DNA from: Globomyces pollinis-pini
Lineage: Eukaryota > Chytridiomycota > Chytridiomycetes > Rhizophydiales > Globomycetaceae
Length of the DNA stretch: 64,000 nt
Reading direction: 5' to 3'
NCBI GenBank assembly: GCA_025399215.1
Contig: MU621090.1
Coordinates: forward strand, 124,001-188,000
This document shows, one piece after another, positions 50,651 through 64,000 of the stretch. Position numbers and translations under genes: made by a program. The notes under the pieces were generated by a model, which saw nothing but the letters and a program-made list of their open reading frames with translations, was not told the DNA's origin and did no database searches. The stretch's first letter is position 1; every line of letters starts with the position of its first letter.

Positions 50651-52050
50651 ATGGTTACTACAAGAAGACAAAGCAGGAATGCAGAAGAGGGCATTGAAGA
50701 TATCCCTGTTAAGGTTAAAAAACAAACCCCAAAGAAACGTAAATCAGTATTGAATGATACTGAGGACTCTTCTGCAACTCTGGCCGATCAGCCGAAGAAG
50801 AGAGGTCGAAAGTCAAATGCTGAAAGGCAATTGTTAAAGGATCAAGAGTCCGTCCTTGAAAACTCTGGAGAACCAATGGAGACAGAGAAAGAAGAGTTTG
50901 CTACTGACAATCAAGTTGTTGATACTCCTGTTGTGGAAGATGTGTCGGATTCCAATGTAAAGATTATTGAAAATGTAGTTCCCGAGGTAACAGAAGTTTC
51001 GGGCCAGGAGATCTCAGATTCTGTGGACTCTACTCTTGTTGTAGAAGAGGTGATATCGGACACCAAGGAGAGTTCTACTGAAAAAGAAGTATTAGCAAAC
51101 AACTTGAGCACTTCAGCAGTTACGTTGGTAGAAGAAGTTGTTTCTGCCACAACGGATGACGTTAAACAACCATTGTCCACTCGTCTTGGACCGGTTGCCA
51201 CCGTTGTTGTTGATATCGAAGGAACAACTACCCCTATATCATTTGTTCATGATGTCCTGTTTCCATATGTATTGGCCAATGTTGAACAGTTTTTAGTTGA
51301 TAATTGGGAAGTTGTTGAATGTCAAGAACATGTTAAATCTCTTTACGAATTGGTAACCCCACTTGGTATTAATATTAGTCTGTAAAAGATCTGGAAGAAA
51401 AGTTGGAAGGTGCTGTTGAGATCTTACAAGTTGGGAATGCAGCAACCAAAGAGAGTGCTATTGAATCAGTTGTCAAAAGTGTTAAGTGGCAAATGAGTGT
51501 TGATCGTAAAGTCGGTCCTTTAAAAGCACTTCAGGTACGTAAGAGTGCGTTTGTAATATTAGGGATATATGTGGAAGACTGCTTACGAGAATAAAACAAT
51601 TAAAGGAGTGTAAGCGCTGCAATGTACTAATTTTAGTGTGTATGACGATGTTGTGGAAGCATTTAAAGCTTGGAAATCTAATGGGAAGTCTGTTTATATA
51701 TATTCTTCTGGAAGTGTTGGGGCACAAAAATTGCTTTTTGAGCACTCAGACCAAGGGAACTTACTGGAGGTAAGTGAACAAGCAATTTGATGTGTAATTA
51801 GTACATTGATGGTCACTTTGATACAGCCATCGGACCTAAAGTGGCACAATCATCCTATGAAGCCATTGCGAAAGAGATTGGAGCAGATTCAAAGTCCATC
51901 TTATTCCTCAGTGATGCGATCAAAGAATGCCAAGCTGCAACTGCAGCTGGCTTTCAAACTTTGAATGTGAAACGACCTGGAAATGCCGAAGTGACAGACT
52001 TGGGTGATATTGAACAAATTGAAACTTTTTCAGATTTGTGTAATCTCTGA
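50651..52050 (+). CDS. UTR4: Enolase-phosphatase E1 with a long N-terminal extension, 429 aa
   Basis: HAD-family bifunctional enolase-phosphatase of the methionine salvage pathway. The conserved enzyme begins near residue 185 with VVVDIEGTTTPISFVHDVLFPYV (nucleophile aspartate in DIEGTTTP) and continues through WQMSVDRK, GYMWKTAYE, VYIYSSGSVGAQKLLF, YIDGHFDTAIGPKV and ILFLSDAIKE. The first about 180 residues are not found in the human or yeast enzyme: they carry basic clusters (KVKKQTPKKRKS, PKKRGRKSNAERQ, with an AT-hook-like RGRK core) followed by an acidic Val/Glu/Ser-rich stretch. Introns of 23 (51366-51388), 28, 27 and 32 nt leave exactly 430 codons. The basic block suggests nuclear targeting or DNA contact, which is unproven. 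Confidence 0.93.
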
Positions 52051-52362
52051 TAGTAATTGAATGGTTTTTTTTTTTGATAATAAACCTTAATAACAAACCA
52101 AAAGTGTTACGAAAAAATCGCGAAATTCATGGGTGAACACAAAAGTAATTCAAACGCCAGAACTTTCAAATAGACAATTTTTAAGTTAGTGAAAACAGGA
52201 GAAAGACTAGGCACAGATCAGTGGTAGTAAGTACAGCTATGAGCAAATGCTGTGATTTTCTTAAAGAGTGGGTTTCAGCCGTCTTTGTCACACTTTGAGC
52301 ATCAAATATGGGGCTTTGTTGTTATAAAAGCATTTCGAACTTTATCTTTAAGCCAAATTCGA
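52051..52362. other. 312-bp intergenic region before chitin synthase
   Basis: Holds a T13 run near 52064-52076 after the enolase-phosphatase stop, then AT-rich sequence. The chitin synthase reading frame stays open up to about 52252 but without an earlier in-frame ATG. No other gene is seen. Confidence 0.4.
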
Positions 52363-54821
52363 ATGGACAAGTATTCGTTGTTCAACTCATTAATTGTTAG
52401 GAAGGAAACAGATTACCAATCCACTCACCATTTGAGTATGCAAAGGGTTAAACCTGAAGCTGGGAATTTCGTCATGAGTGTCCCTATTTCAAAGTATATT
52501 CTACAAGATGCAGAGTTCAAAGATGGAGAAGAATTCACTCATGTTACCTATACCGCTGTTACTGGTGAACCTGAAGAATTCCCTAGTCGCTACCAATTGC
52601 GTGCTAGACGTTATGGAAGAGAAGTGAAAGTTGCTTTAGTTGTTACCATGTACAATGAAGATGATGATTTATTTACAAAGTCTATGATGGCTGTTCAAAG
52701 AAATATTGCATTTTTATGGTACGCATATATCAAATCATTAACATATAGTTCTAAGCAATGTCCATTTAGTTGGGGTAAAGATGGCTGGAAGAATTTTGTA
52801 GTTGTGATTGTATCGGATGGTAGAACAAAGATTGATGAAAGAGTACTGGTCGTGTTATCTGCTATGGGTTGCTATGTACCTGGTTTGCCTAGAACGTCTG
52901 TAGATTCTAAACCAGTCTCAGCCCACATTTTTGAATTTACGACTCAAGTAGGAATCAGTCGTTCTATGGAAATGAAACATAGAAGAGATGGTATCGTTCC
53001 TACTCAAATTGTGTTTGTGTTGAAGGAAAAGAATGCGAAAAAGATTAACTCCCATAAATGGTTTTTCAATGCTGTTTGTGAATCTATTCAACCAGATGTT
53101 TGTATGTTGTTGGATGTAGGAACAAAGCCAGAAGAAACCTCTCTCTTCCACTTATATCGAGCTTTTGAAAGAGATCCAAGAGTAGGTGGTGCATGTGGAG
53201 AAATTCAAGCTGAATTGGGGCCTTATTGGAAGAACCTTATCAACCCTTTGGTAGCAACTCAAAATTTTGAATACAAGATGAGTAACATTTTGGATAAGCC
53301 ATTGGAATCTGTCTTTGGTTACATTTCCGTGTTACCTGGAGCCTTCTCTGCATATCGTTACTCTGCTTTATTGGGACGTCCATTGGAGCAGTATTTCATG
53401 GGCGAAAACCCTGCTGCTGACATTTTCACATCTAACCTTTACTTGGCCGAAGATAGAATTCTTTGCTTTGAATTGGTGACCAAGAAGGAGGAGCCGTGGA
53501 TCTTAAAATATGCCAAGGTAACTTATTTATGCTCTAATTTTTTCAGAGCGCAAGAGCCGAAACAGACGTGCCAGACACATTGGCGGAATTGGTTTCTCAA
53601 CGTCGAAGATGGTTAAATGGCTCTTTCTTCGCATCTGTTCATTCTTTGATGCACTTTAATCAAATCTTTTCCTCTCCACACTCTGGTCGTCAAAAAGCCC
53701 TTTTTGTGGTTGAATTTCTTTACAACGCCTTCAATCTTTACTTCGGATGGTTTTCACTGGCTAACTTTTATTTGGCATTCTTTGTAAGTCATTTTTTGAT
53801 ATTTACTCTTAGTTCCTCTTTGATGTGACAAAATTGAACACTGTAACTGAATCTTCACCCGATGATCCATTTAAACCACACGGAGTTTTGGTATTCAATG
53901 TTCTCCGCGGAGCATATACATTCTCTATCATCACTATGTTTATTACTGCATTGGGAAATCGTCCACAAGGGTCAAAATGGCTTTACCGTCTGATTTCTTT
54001 CATTTTTGCTGTTATCAGTAAGTTTTATAATGAAAACTAATGATTCAGTGGGATTAATGTTGTTTATGGGTGCTTGGTCTATTAAAATTCAATTCAACCT
54101 TTACTGGGCTTCCCCTGATCGTTTCAAAGCATCTTCTTTGATTAATTATTTACTGAACAATCCAGCCTTTAGAGATTTGTTTGTATCTGTTGCATCCACT
54201 TATGGTTTATATTTAATTGCATCATTGATGCATTTGGATCCTTGGCATTGTTTTACCAGCATGATTCAATATTTATTGATCTTACCAACTTTTACAAACA
54301 TGTTTACTATCTATTCCTTCTGTAATCTTCATGATGTATCTTGGGGAACCAAGGGTGCTACAACTATGGAAGACAGTAAACCAGTAGTGAAAAAAGTGAC
54401 TGATGATGGTGTTGAAGTTTATGAATTGGAAGTTCCTACTGAAGAAGATGATGTCAATGATGCTTGGAATCAAACAATGAAGCAAATTGAATACAATAAA
54501 ACACACCGTACTGAAGGAGACAATAAGCGAGATGAAAAGACAAAGAAAGAAGATGCAACAAAGGAATTCCGAACTAAGGTGGTTTTATCGTGGATTGCTT
54601 CCAATTTGATTTTGATTGTCATATTTACTAACCCATACTCTTTGAATTATTTGTTCAAAAACACTGATATATCGGTGGTTAATCCATACCTTACCTTTCT
54701 CTTCTGGTCAGTGGCAGGTTTAGCATTGATCCGATTTATTGGATGCTCAGTATATATGACTCAATGGTGGATGGAAAAGGTTCAAGATGCTGGTCGTGCA
54801 GGTGGACACAGTCACGCCTAA
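52363..54821 (+). CDS. Chitin synthase (division I type), 789 aa
   Basis: Membrane glycosyltransferase that polymerises UDP-GlcNAc into chitin. Conserved motifs: ALVVTMYNEDD (start of the catalytic domain), VVVIVSDGR, LLDVGTKPEE, GACGEIQAELG, LPGAFSAYRY, LAEDRILCFE (EDR) and QRRRWLNGS (QxxRW). The C-terminal half contains about six hydrophobic spans and ends in a cytosolic charged loop and two further spans. Introns of 29, 29 and 31 nt leave exactly 790 codons. The start at 52363 (MDKYSLFNSL) is the first in-frame ATG; other candidates are 52441 and 52474. It lacks a myosin head, as expected of division I. Confidence 0.93.
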
Positions 54822-54832
54822 TTCATTAATTC

Positions 54833-54838
54833 AATAAA
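54833..54838 (+). terminator. AATAAA poly(A) signal of chitin synthase
   Basis: AATAAA 12 nt downstream of the chitin synthase stop, in the 97-bp spacer shared with the convergent phosphatidylserine synthase gene. Confidence 0.5.
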
Positions 54839-54918
54839 GCAAACAATCATAGAATTTAAAACTTTGTTGTTTATTCGTTTTGTATTTAGTCTGTTGGTTT
54901 TTATGAGGATTCTAGAAA

Positions 54919-55715
54919 CTAAGGCTTTGGGACTCTTAAAGTTTTACTGACCATACAAACACTCCAAAATAGGTAAAAAAGAGACCAATAATGTATCTTG
55001 TAAGGAACTTGATCAATAGTGAATAATTCAAACTCTCCTCCTGGAACTTTTCCATCTTGTATCAAATCATATTCAAACCATGCCCACATTACAGATACAA
55101 GACATAAACTGGTAGGAATAGGTAATCCTTCAAAAAACTTTTGTTTTCCATTGGCATCCTTGATTTGTTTATGTGCTGTCACATTAAACCTTGCTAATCT
55201 TGCTAAACCAGCTGATACAAAGAGAACCAAAATAAATTGGTCAATAAAGGTTCGTAAACCAACCACCCATCCTAATACAGCAGGAGCAACACCGAAAGAT
55301 ATTAAATCCGAAAGAGAATCTAGTTCTTGACCCAATAGTGTTGGACCACCCTTGATAATAAATAAAAAAGTTATAGCAGTACCTTGGTCCATCTTGCAAC
55401 TCTACCATCAAAAACATCGAAAAACATTCCCAAGAATGGCAAAATAAAAGCTTTTCGTAAGACATATAACTGATCTGTAGTAAGTGAATCTTTAGATAGA
55501 ATGATTGAAGGAGCATCTAAAGTCGAGATGAGGTGCACTGATTTCATAACTGATAATGTTCCACATATACAATTCAAAATGGTAATAAAGTCTGCCAATT
55601 GAAAGTTCTTTGCTAAACTGAATCGTTTATGGGAGGTATTGTATTCTCTAGGAACCACCAATTTATCTCCTTCAGAATTATTGGATTTCTTTTTTGATTT
55701 CGTTCGTAATGACAT
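54919..55715 (-). CDS. CHO1: CDP-diacylglycerol-serine O-phosphatidyltransferase, 254 aa
   Basis: Phosphatidylserine synthase of the ER membrane. The CDP-alcohol phosphotransferase motif is present across the splice: DGRVARW before a 32-nt intron and LLGQELDSLSD after it, followed by LISFGVAPA, typical of fungal Cho1. The motif as spliced has nine rather than eight residues between AR and the next G, so the exact splice may be off by a codon. Hydrophobic segments occur throughout, and the N-terminus is basic (MSLRTKSKKKSNN). The spliced length is exactly 255 codons. It supplies PS for PE and PC synthesis. Confidence 0.93.
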
Positions 55716-55915
55716 TTTAAGTAGGAATTAATTTTTTTCTTGATTCAGAAGTTATTGTTGAGTAGGTGAATTGAGGAACGCTTTTGTTTGAAAATTATGA
55801 GGAAACCTTAGGACCACTTCCAATTTGGTCAAACACAAAACGGTTTATGATGCATTTATCTAGTGATTGATGAGGTAAATCAAACGTTAGTTTATGTAAA
55901 TAAGTATATTGAAAT

Positions 55916-56899
55916 TCATGATTTATACGTTGTTTGATCTTTAATGGATAAAAAACTATCTTTAGGTGGAGATTGTGGTTTAGCAGCTAACTGGTTTGGA
56001 TTGTTGACAATTACATTTTCTCGTTTGGGTTCAATTACAAGTTGTCTGACTAAATCTGAGGTTGTATCTAAGTAGTTGCTGCTTAGATAAAAATGTATTG
56101 ACACAAACAGGTAGCAAAATCGAAACATTACCATTTTATCTTCCGTTGTCGTTAGCATGTAGCCAAACAAATGAATCAAAAATCCTACGGATACTAAGAT
56201 TATGTCTAATGTGATAGTGAACCATGTAAATAATGGGATTTGCATCTTGCTGACACGAAAGGAATTAGGATTTATAAAGTTCCAATTCGCAACGTTTTCC
56301 ATGTGCCAGTGAACAATTATCTTAATACCTTTGATATTCAACATGATCTCGAAAGAACAAACCAAAAAGAACCAAATTGCATGAAGGTAATGAAATAGCC
56401 AGTCTTTCTGACGCGATTGCCAATCAAGCCAGTTGTCGGCAAATAATTGATTATACAGTACTACAATAAGAATTGCCAATAAGAATATGCCAAGTACATT
56501 TTGGGCATATGGTGTGTGATTTTGATCCATCAATGAGAAAACTTTGTTGTACCGTTTCAATTGAATCAAAAGGATTCCAAAAAGACCAATCTGATAAGTA
56601 AATAATTGTACAAAATATATATAACGATATGCATAATAAATGGGGATCAACGCAGATGTTGGTGTTGTATTCAACAATGTTGTGTAACTGTTGGGAAGAC
56701 ATCCGTATGCAATGCCAGTCAAAATACAACCCAGGAATGAACCCAACCAAATGATACAATTCAAAAACAGCATTTTCTTTTGATAATTTGATTTTGAAAT
56801 TAACAGTGGTTTGTAGTATTTAAAACACACCACAGATTGAGAGATTAAGATGAATACATGAACTCCAATTTCAGCAATTAAATGAGTTTGAAATATCAT
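55916..56899 (-). CDS. Unrecognised seven-transmembrane protein, 327 aa
   Basis: Single intronless ORF encoding a polytopic protein I cannot assign to a family. About seven hydrophobic spans can be counted (near residues 8-28, 42-66, 88-112, 132-152, 168-190, 224-250 and 255-275), with a short extracellular N-terminus and a hydrophilic C-terminal tail of about 50 residues containing Pro and Ser. This layout fits a GPCR-like receptor, but I see no DRY, NPxxY or other diagnostic motif. It is one of only two intronless genes here (the other is the Thr-rich gene at 49501), although aligned introns would be hard to see in an unknown protein. Neighbours give no clue to function. Confidence 0.65.
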   Translation of the reverse strand: MIFQTHLIAEIGVHVFILISQSVVCFKYYKPLLISKSNYQKKMLFLNCIIWLGSFLGCILTGIAYGCLPNSYTTLLNTTPTSALIPIYYAYRYIYFVQLFTYQIGLFGILLIQLKRYNKVFSLMDQNHTPYAQNVLGIFLLAILIVVLYNQLFADNWLDWQSRQKDWLFHYLHAIWFFLVCSFEIMLNIKGIKIIVHWHMENVANWNFINPNSFRVSKMQIPLFTWFTITLDIILVSVGFLIHLFGYMLTTTEDKMVMFRFCYLFVSIHFYLSSNYLDTTSDLVRQLVIEPKRENVIVNNPNQLAAKPQSPPKDSFLSIKDQTTYKS

Positions 56900-57110
56900 G
56901 AAAAGAGGAAATATGATCGATTGAGCACGTAAATCTCCACGATGTTCGCCCTTAGTTTTAGACTAACATCAACATTTGACCCACCATCTTCCCACGATCA
57001 ATTTATTTGATCATCAATCTGTCATTACTGTAGATTGAACCTCAAAATTGCATCAGTGTGACTCAACTTCACTGTTAACCACATCTGTTTCCATTTTCAC
57101 TCTTTACCGA

Positions 57111-59312
<2,202 letters not shown>

Positions 59313-59462
59313 TAGTGCCAGCTTCCTGCTTCGTTGATAATATTCTACCAATAATAATTTTAATAGACTCTAAATATTTCGAAATTCTCTATTGTTTCTT
59401 TTCCTGAATTTGATTCATCAAACTGTTGATTTTGCTGGGTAAAATTCAAACAATTTTCTGGC

Positions 59463-61326
59463 ATGTTGAGTGTCAACCAACCAATCAAAAGACATTTGAG
59501 TCGAAATCTAAGGTGGTTTGTTTCTCATAAACCAACCATTTATCCAGATAATCGACGGGTTTTGTATCAGTTTCTGGAGAAGGATATACCAGAGAACCCT
59601 GAAGGGTATTTTGAAGACTACTCTCAGCTCATTCGTCAAGCGAGCGATCAAAAAGAAAGAAAACAGCTCAATGAACTTTTAGGATTACTTGATAGTAAGA
59701 CTGACAAATCGTCAAATATGTTGGAAGAAAAGATAGATTGGATTTTGAATACAAATGACACTAAATCAATTGTTCAATTGGCTAAATACTATCTCAAATC
59801 AGTAACTATCATTCTGATTGATGCTAACCTGTTAGAATGAACCGGAAAAGCTTTTGGCATTGCTAAATCGGATTGATCCATACTCTTCTGCACGTTCAAA
59901 AGTATGCGATTTTTTTGTTGGTTCTCTCATTCGTAATGATCAATCTGAACAAGCTGTACAGTTACTACTTACTCTATTTGCATCCAAAAGTTTATCCACT
60001 GCATTTGGAGCATACCATTTTAAGTATACCAATCTTCCCAGCACTGATTCATTTTCAATATTATTCAATACTCTTTTAAAATCAGGAAAACTTGAACAAA
60101 TGGATGAATTGATAAAAGTTTATCACCAGAACTTTCTTCTAACTCGTTCAACCTACATTTTACTCTTAAAATACTATCAGAAAGTGAAGCAACCAAAGGA
60201 TTTATATAAATTAACAAAAATGTGGAAAGGTCCTCACCCATTACTTGCATTAGAGGTTGTAATGGAAGAACTGGTTAAAGTTGGTAGATATGGGTCCGCC
60301 GTGTTATTATTGATATCAAACGGCAAGCAGATTTCAAAAGATATTTCTGTTCAGTTATTGGAACAGCTAACAACTGCCTCAAATTTAGAGAATGGATTGC
60401 TGTTATTTGAATGTCTGACAATTAACAGAAATGTATCAAAAGCAGCATTTATGGAAATTCTTCCAAAATTATTGAACAAAAGTGTGGAATACAAATATTT
60501 CAATAGTTGCAAAAAGATATTGAGTGATATGGATGGATTTGGTATACTAGATCCAGACAAAGGCAAGTCTGTGCTTGAAGAAATCAATTCAAATACCTAT
60601 ACATCAAAAGAAAGACTGCCATATTTTGTTGAACTGGACAAGTTACCATCTGATATTAAAGAGCAACGAAATTTAATACATGGGATTGTACTAAATCGAA
60701 GTCTAGCTGGAAATATAAATTATGTGCTTGACATTGAAGCTTATTTGTTAGAGAAGAAGATACTCGACCTCGAATTGTATACCTCAGTCTTTTTGCCTAT
60801 TTATAAGGCAGCATTGGAAACAGAAAATGTTTTACAACAAGTGGATTTTCAATTGGACTGTTTAATCAACAGTGAGCTTGTGCAGGTTAATCAAGCATCT
60901 TGGGAAGACACGCTTTCACAATTAACTGAAAATATACTAAATGAATACTGCAAGCAAATGGAGTTTATGGCTGCTATTAACTTGCATGATCGATTTAAAC
61001 AATCTTATGCTGGTAACCAACAACTGACAAATTCATTATTGAAATTCATGATTTACTCCGATTGCCCGCCAGACACAATTATGAATTTCGCATCCAAAAA
61101 TTGTTTCTATGCACATGTTCCTTCATTACTAGATTTGTTAGATTTAGCCAAACTGAAGGGAAATGGTTCACTGATGAGTGATTTGCACCGGTTAATTCCC
61201 AGTGGTGATGTATCTAAAATAGTCAAGCTGTTTATTGATGGTCAGCTATCAGTTTCTCTAAAAGATCTTCCCATAGCTGAATCATTAAAGATGGTGGTGC
61301 GGAAATGGCTAAATGATAGATACTGA
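59463..61326 (+). CDS. PPR-like helical repeat protein, probably mitochondrial, 609 aa
   Basis: I do not recognise a specific family. The protein is helical with PPR-like pairs (TDSFSILFNTLLKSGKLEQM, STYILLLKYYQKVKQ, YLLEKKILDLELYTSVFLPIYKAA). The N-terminus MLSVNQPIKRHLSRNLRWFVSH is basic and hydrophobic without acidic residues, as in a mitochondrial presequence. One intron of 34 nt (after KYYLKS, ending at 59837) leaves exactly 610 codons. PPR-like proteins usually bind organellar RNA; that role here is inference. Its 3' end lies about 150 bp before the exportin gene. Confidence 0.6.
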
Positions 61327-61472
61327 TTCTTCAGCATAATAAATGTAGTAATCCCATGTTATTCTTTGAGGATTTTAGTTTTAAATTTCCTGGGTAGCTA
61401 TTTCGTTGTATTTCATTCTACCAGAAGTGGCAAGCCAGCATGGATGTGTACGCTTACCCTCAGTAACAACTA

Positions 61473-64000
61473 ATGGTATAAATGAAAGAGAAATAACTAT
61501 AGAATGAATGCGAAGTTGTACAGTTGGTTGAAGATTATTATAAATGTTCAAATAATTCAGTCCAGAAAACGTTAGAGACACGGTTGAGTTTAATTAAAAG
61601 CTCACCAGAAATACTCAACATTTCAGTTAACTTGCTCAACAATCCCAATTCGAGTCCAGTAGTATTGTTTTTTTGTTTGACTACATTTGAAGTAAATGAT
61701 TCATTGAGTTTATCGTAGCATCATCAAATTTGGAAGGTAGAAAAGTATCCACCAGATCAAATATTACAAACTAGATCATACTTGTGGGATCTGTATCAAT
61801 CTAACAGATTTATTGGATTCCCATTTGTTCAAAACAAGTTGGCAAAGTTAATCGTTGATGCAGCTCGACACCAATACCCTACATACTGGCCTGCGATTTT
61901 TGAAGACATTTGCAATATACAAAATATTTCACTATCAGGATCGTTATTGCTGATTAAAACGGTGTCAGAGGAATTCTATTCATCTCGAAAAGATATTTCA
62001 AGTGAACAATCATCTAGATTAAAAGCTGCATTACAGGATAATTTCCCAAAACTTTTACTGATAATTTCATCAACTTTAAGCTCCAATTTTATGATTTTAA
62101 CCACAGGAAATGATGCTGGATCTGATATCACGATGCCAGGAATTCAAGCAACGCCAACGGGAAAGTTGATACCGAATCCAATGTGGCAAGGAGAGAATGG
62201 AATCACAGAGTTTAAGAATTTAACCAAGATATCCTTTGATATATTGCAGCAGTTCCTACACATAGTCAACAACCACGACTATTTTTGGAATACTCAATTC
62301 TTGGACCTTCTGTTGAAATATTCTCTTTTAAACCAAACCGACTTTGATTTCAACATATTTTCAATCTCTTGTCTGAACGAATTGTTATCTAGACCACAAC
62401 AACCGAAAAATGCTCTACATCACTTCAATAGCATCTTTTCCAACTTGGTGTATATTTTAGAACTCTCCAACAAACGTTTCTTACAAAATGATCAGTTGGA
62501 AGACAACAACTTCGAATTATTCATAAGTAAAACAATTGAATGTATAAAACAATTTGGATTATTCTATTTGGATGGTCTTATATCGGTTAATCATACATTA
62601 ATTGTACCATTCATTACCGCTTTTTATACTTTCACCTTTAACCAGGTTATAACTCAGCATTCCTAATATGTAGTCAAATCTGGATGAAATCAACCAATGT
62701 GCCAACATCTGGGATAATCTCGCGGAATCTATCATAAACAACTCCAAAATAAGGTAAATTGCCAAACATCATAATTATAGTGGTATTGAAAATGTATTCA
62801 TACAAACGATACAACAATTCAGTGTGGTTTTGCCAAAACTCAAAGATGAGGGGGAAGACGAGATCACTTCATTAATATTAGACTTTACTGGTGAAAAATA
62901 TTTACTAATAGATAGCCAAAGTTTCTTCAAAGTATTCTGATCAAGTTATCAATATGCTGCTTCAAAAGTTTGAAAATGCTATTTCAAACTTGACAATTCT
63001 ATTAAAAAATGGCCCTAAGGAGCAGCTTAAAAATATTGATCAACTAATGGAATTTTCCGGAACAATTTTGATCTTCGGAAGACTCTCTAATGAGCATTTT
63101 GATCAGCGAAATGAAATGGCACAGTTCATATTGATTCAGTTACAGAGCATCATTACAATGATCTGTAGAACTGATCCTAGACCCATTCCACAAGTTCTAG
63201 CTCTGTAAGATAGGACATGCCTAACACTAGATTAAATGGATGTTTCGACACCATTTCAATGTTTACTGCCTGGATGGCCAATTATCTAACTCATTTAGTA
63301 AATGCAGGAAATTCGGATATGCATTTCTTTTCAAACGTTCTACCTCAGTTAATCTCAATATCACTGGAATTACCTAATTTTGTTGTATGATCACCATATT
63401 TAACTATTTAAGGATCAAAAATACTGCATATCAAGCTCCAAATTTCTAGCAATTGTCACTAAAGTAGTTCGAATTGATTTGGGGAAAATCCCAGAAGTAT
63501 ATCATCTGCTTGGTAAAGTTCATGAATTATCCCCCAGAATGGACTCTTCTGTTTGTCAAAACATGTGGAGATTTAGTGCAAACGTGTTTATATACTTTCC
63601 ATTTGGCGAAAAACCCAATATTAATGTAATACTATACAATTTTTAATTTTTAGCATTGGAATGAACGGGGAATAGTTTTCAAATCGTTTCTAAAGCCAGT
63701 TGTCGATTTGATAGATAATTTTTGTTCAAGCGATCCCATGAAATATGAGAATCCAGAACAAGGTGCAACTTCAATACTAATTAAACTAGTTCGAGCAATA
63801 CTTCTTCTCTCTCTTCGATGTATCAATGAAGTAATTACATCATCAAAGGATGGCTCTAATTTTGCCCGAGAGATCACTTTTAACGGATTGTCTGATTGCT
63901 TTAAACATTTGCCTGCGTTATTACTGGCTTTTAGAGCCGATAGTGGTATTTCAGACTGATTGTTAACATGTAGATGGATTTTCCTTAATAATTCAACTGC
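61473..64000 (+). CDS. XPO6: Exportin-6-like karyopherin, 3' end outside the window
   Basis: Importin-beta-type HEAT-repeat transporter; the best match is exportin-6, which exports actin-profilin in animals. The N-terminal block reads VEDYYKCSNNSVQKTLETRL, then VVLFFCLTTFE, then SYLWDLYQSNRF, FVQNKLAKLIVDAARHQYP, FEDICNIQ and LLLIKTVSEEF, matching the XPO6 exportin-1-like domain order (KLCKVIVDIGRQDWP in human). I placed nine introns of 25-28 nt, including one directly after the ATG (61476-61502). The reading frame continues past position 64000, so the C-terminus is missing. Exportin-6 has not been thought of as general in fungi; an exportin-4 or -7 relative is the main alternative. Confidence 0.8.
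61476..61502 (+). other. 27-nt intron immediately after a start codon
   Basis: The only ATG that puts the exportin N-terminus in frame is at 61473-61475 and is followed at once by GT; the acceptor TAG ends at 61502, after which AAT GAA TGC starts the second codon onward. The first coding exon is therefore just three nucleotides. Confidence 0.6.

Noticed and set aside
52252..52362. Chitin synthase start upstream of 52363
   Set aside because: The open frame from 52252 has no ATG before 52363, and the ATG at 52240 is in another frame.

Overview
The window is a compact, AT-rich eukaryotic nuclear segment with 23 protein-coding genes and no RNA gene, transposon or CRISPR that I can recognise. The gene set points to an early-diverging fungus with flagellated zoospores. 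There is a division-I-type chitin synthase, a fungal-type NAD-dependent glutamate dehydrogenase (GDH2), GDE1, NMA111 and a GPI1-type enzyme subunit. There is also IFT122 (intraflagellar transport), a GAF-GAF cyclic-nucleotide phosphodiesterase and an SZT2-like protein, which animal-like and zoosporic lineages keep but yeasts lost. Rozellomycota, aphelid or chytrid are all possible; I cannot decide from sequence alone.

Layout: SZT2-like (202-9023, +); GAF-PDE (9126-11473, +); ABCC transporter (11527-16272, -); GPI1/PIG-Q (16874-19004, -); DNA ligase IV (19047-22321, +); ARM-like/BTB protein (22387-25634, +); IFT122 (25672-29260, -); R-SNARE (29450-29915, -); M64 peptidase (30094-32103, -); NMA111 (32354-35505, -); pterin carbinolamine dehydratase (35547-36046, +); SPX-ankyrin-GDPD GDE1 (36317-39496, +); GDH2 (39832-43356, +); Thr-rich GPI protein (43649-44514, +); Dicer (44675-49209, +); second Thr-rich GPI protein (49501-50526, +); enolase-phosphatase (50651-52050, +); chitin synthase (52363-54821, +); phosphatidylserine synthase (54919-55715, -); intronless 7-TM protein (55916-56899, -); JHDM1-type JmjC demethylase (57111-59312, +); PPR-like protein (59463-61326, +); exportin-6-like, cut by the window end (61473-64000, +). 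Functionally they are mostly unrelated housekeeping genes, although GPI1, the two GPI-type wall proteins and chitin synthase all serve the cell surface.

The striking property of the window is its splicing. By keeping reading frame and family conservation I could place about 134 introns in 21 of the 23 genes. Almost all are 23-39 nt, usually with GTAA/GTAT donors, a CTAAC/TTAAT-like branch site very close to a TAG/CAG/AAG/GAG acceptor. For each complete gene that I closed, the intron lengths sum to leave a whole number of codons. Within this regime I find two places where three minimal introns appear to lie head-to-tail with no exon between them (GPI1, 90 nt; GDE1, 89 nt). I also find an exon that must be one nucleotide long inside the active-site motif of the M64 peptidase, 8-nt and 11-nt microexons, and an intron placed immediately after a start codon. 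This looks like the most novel biology in the window. All splice sites are inferred without RNA data.
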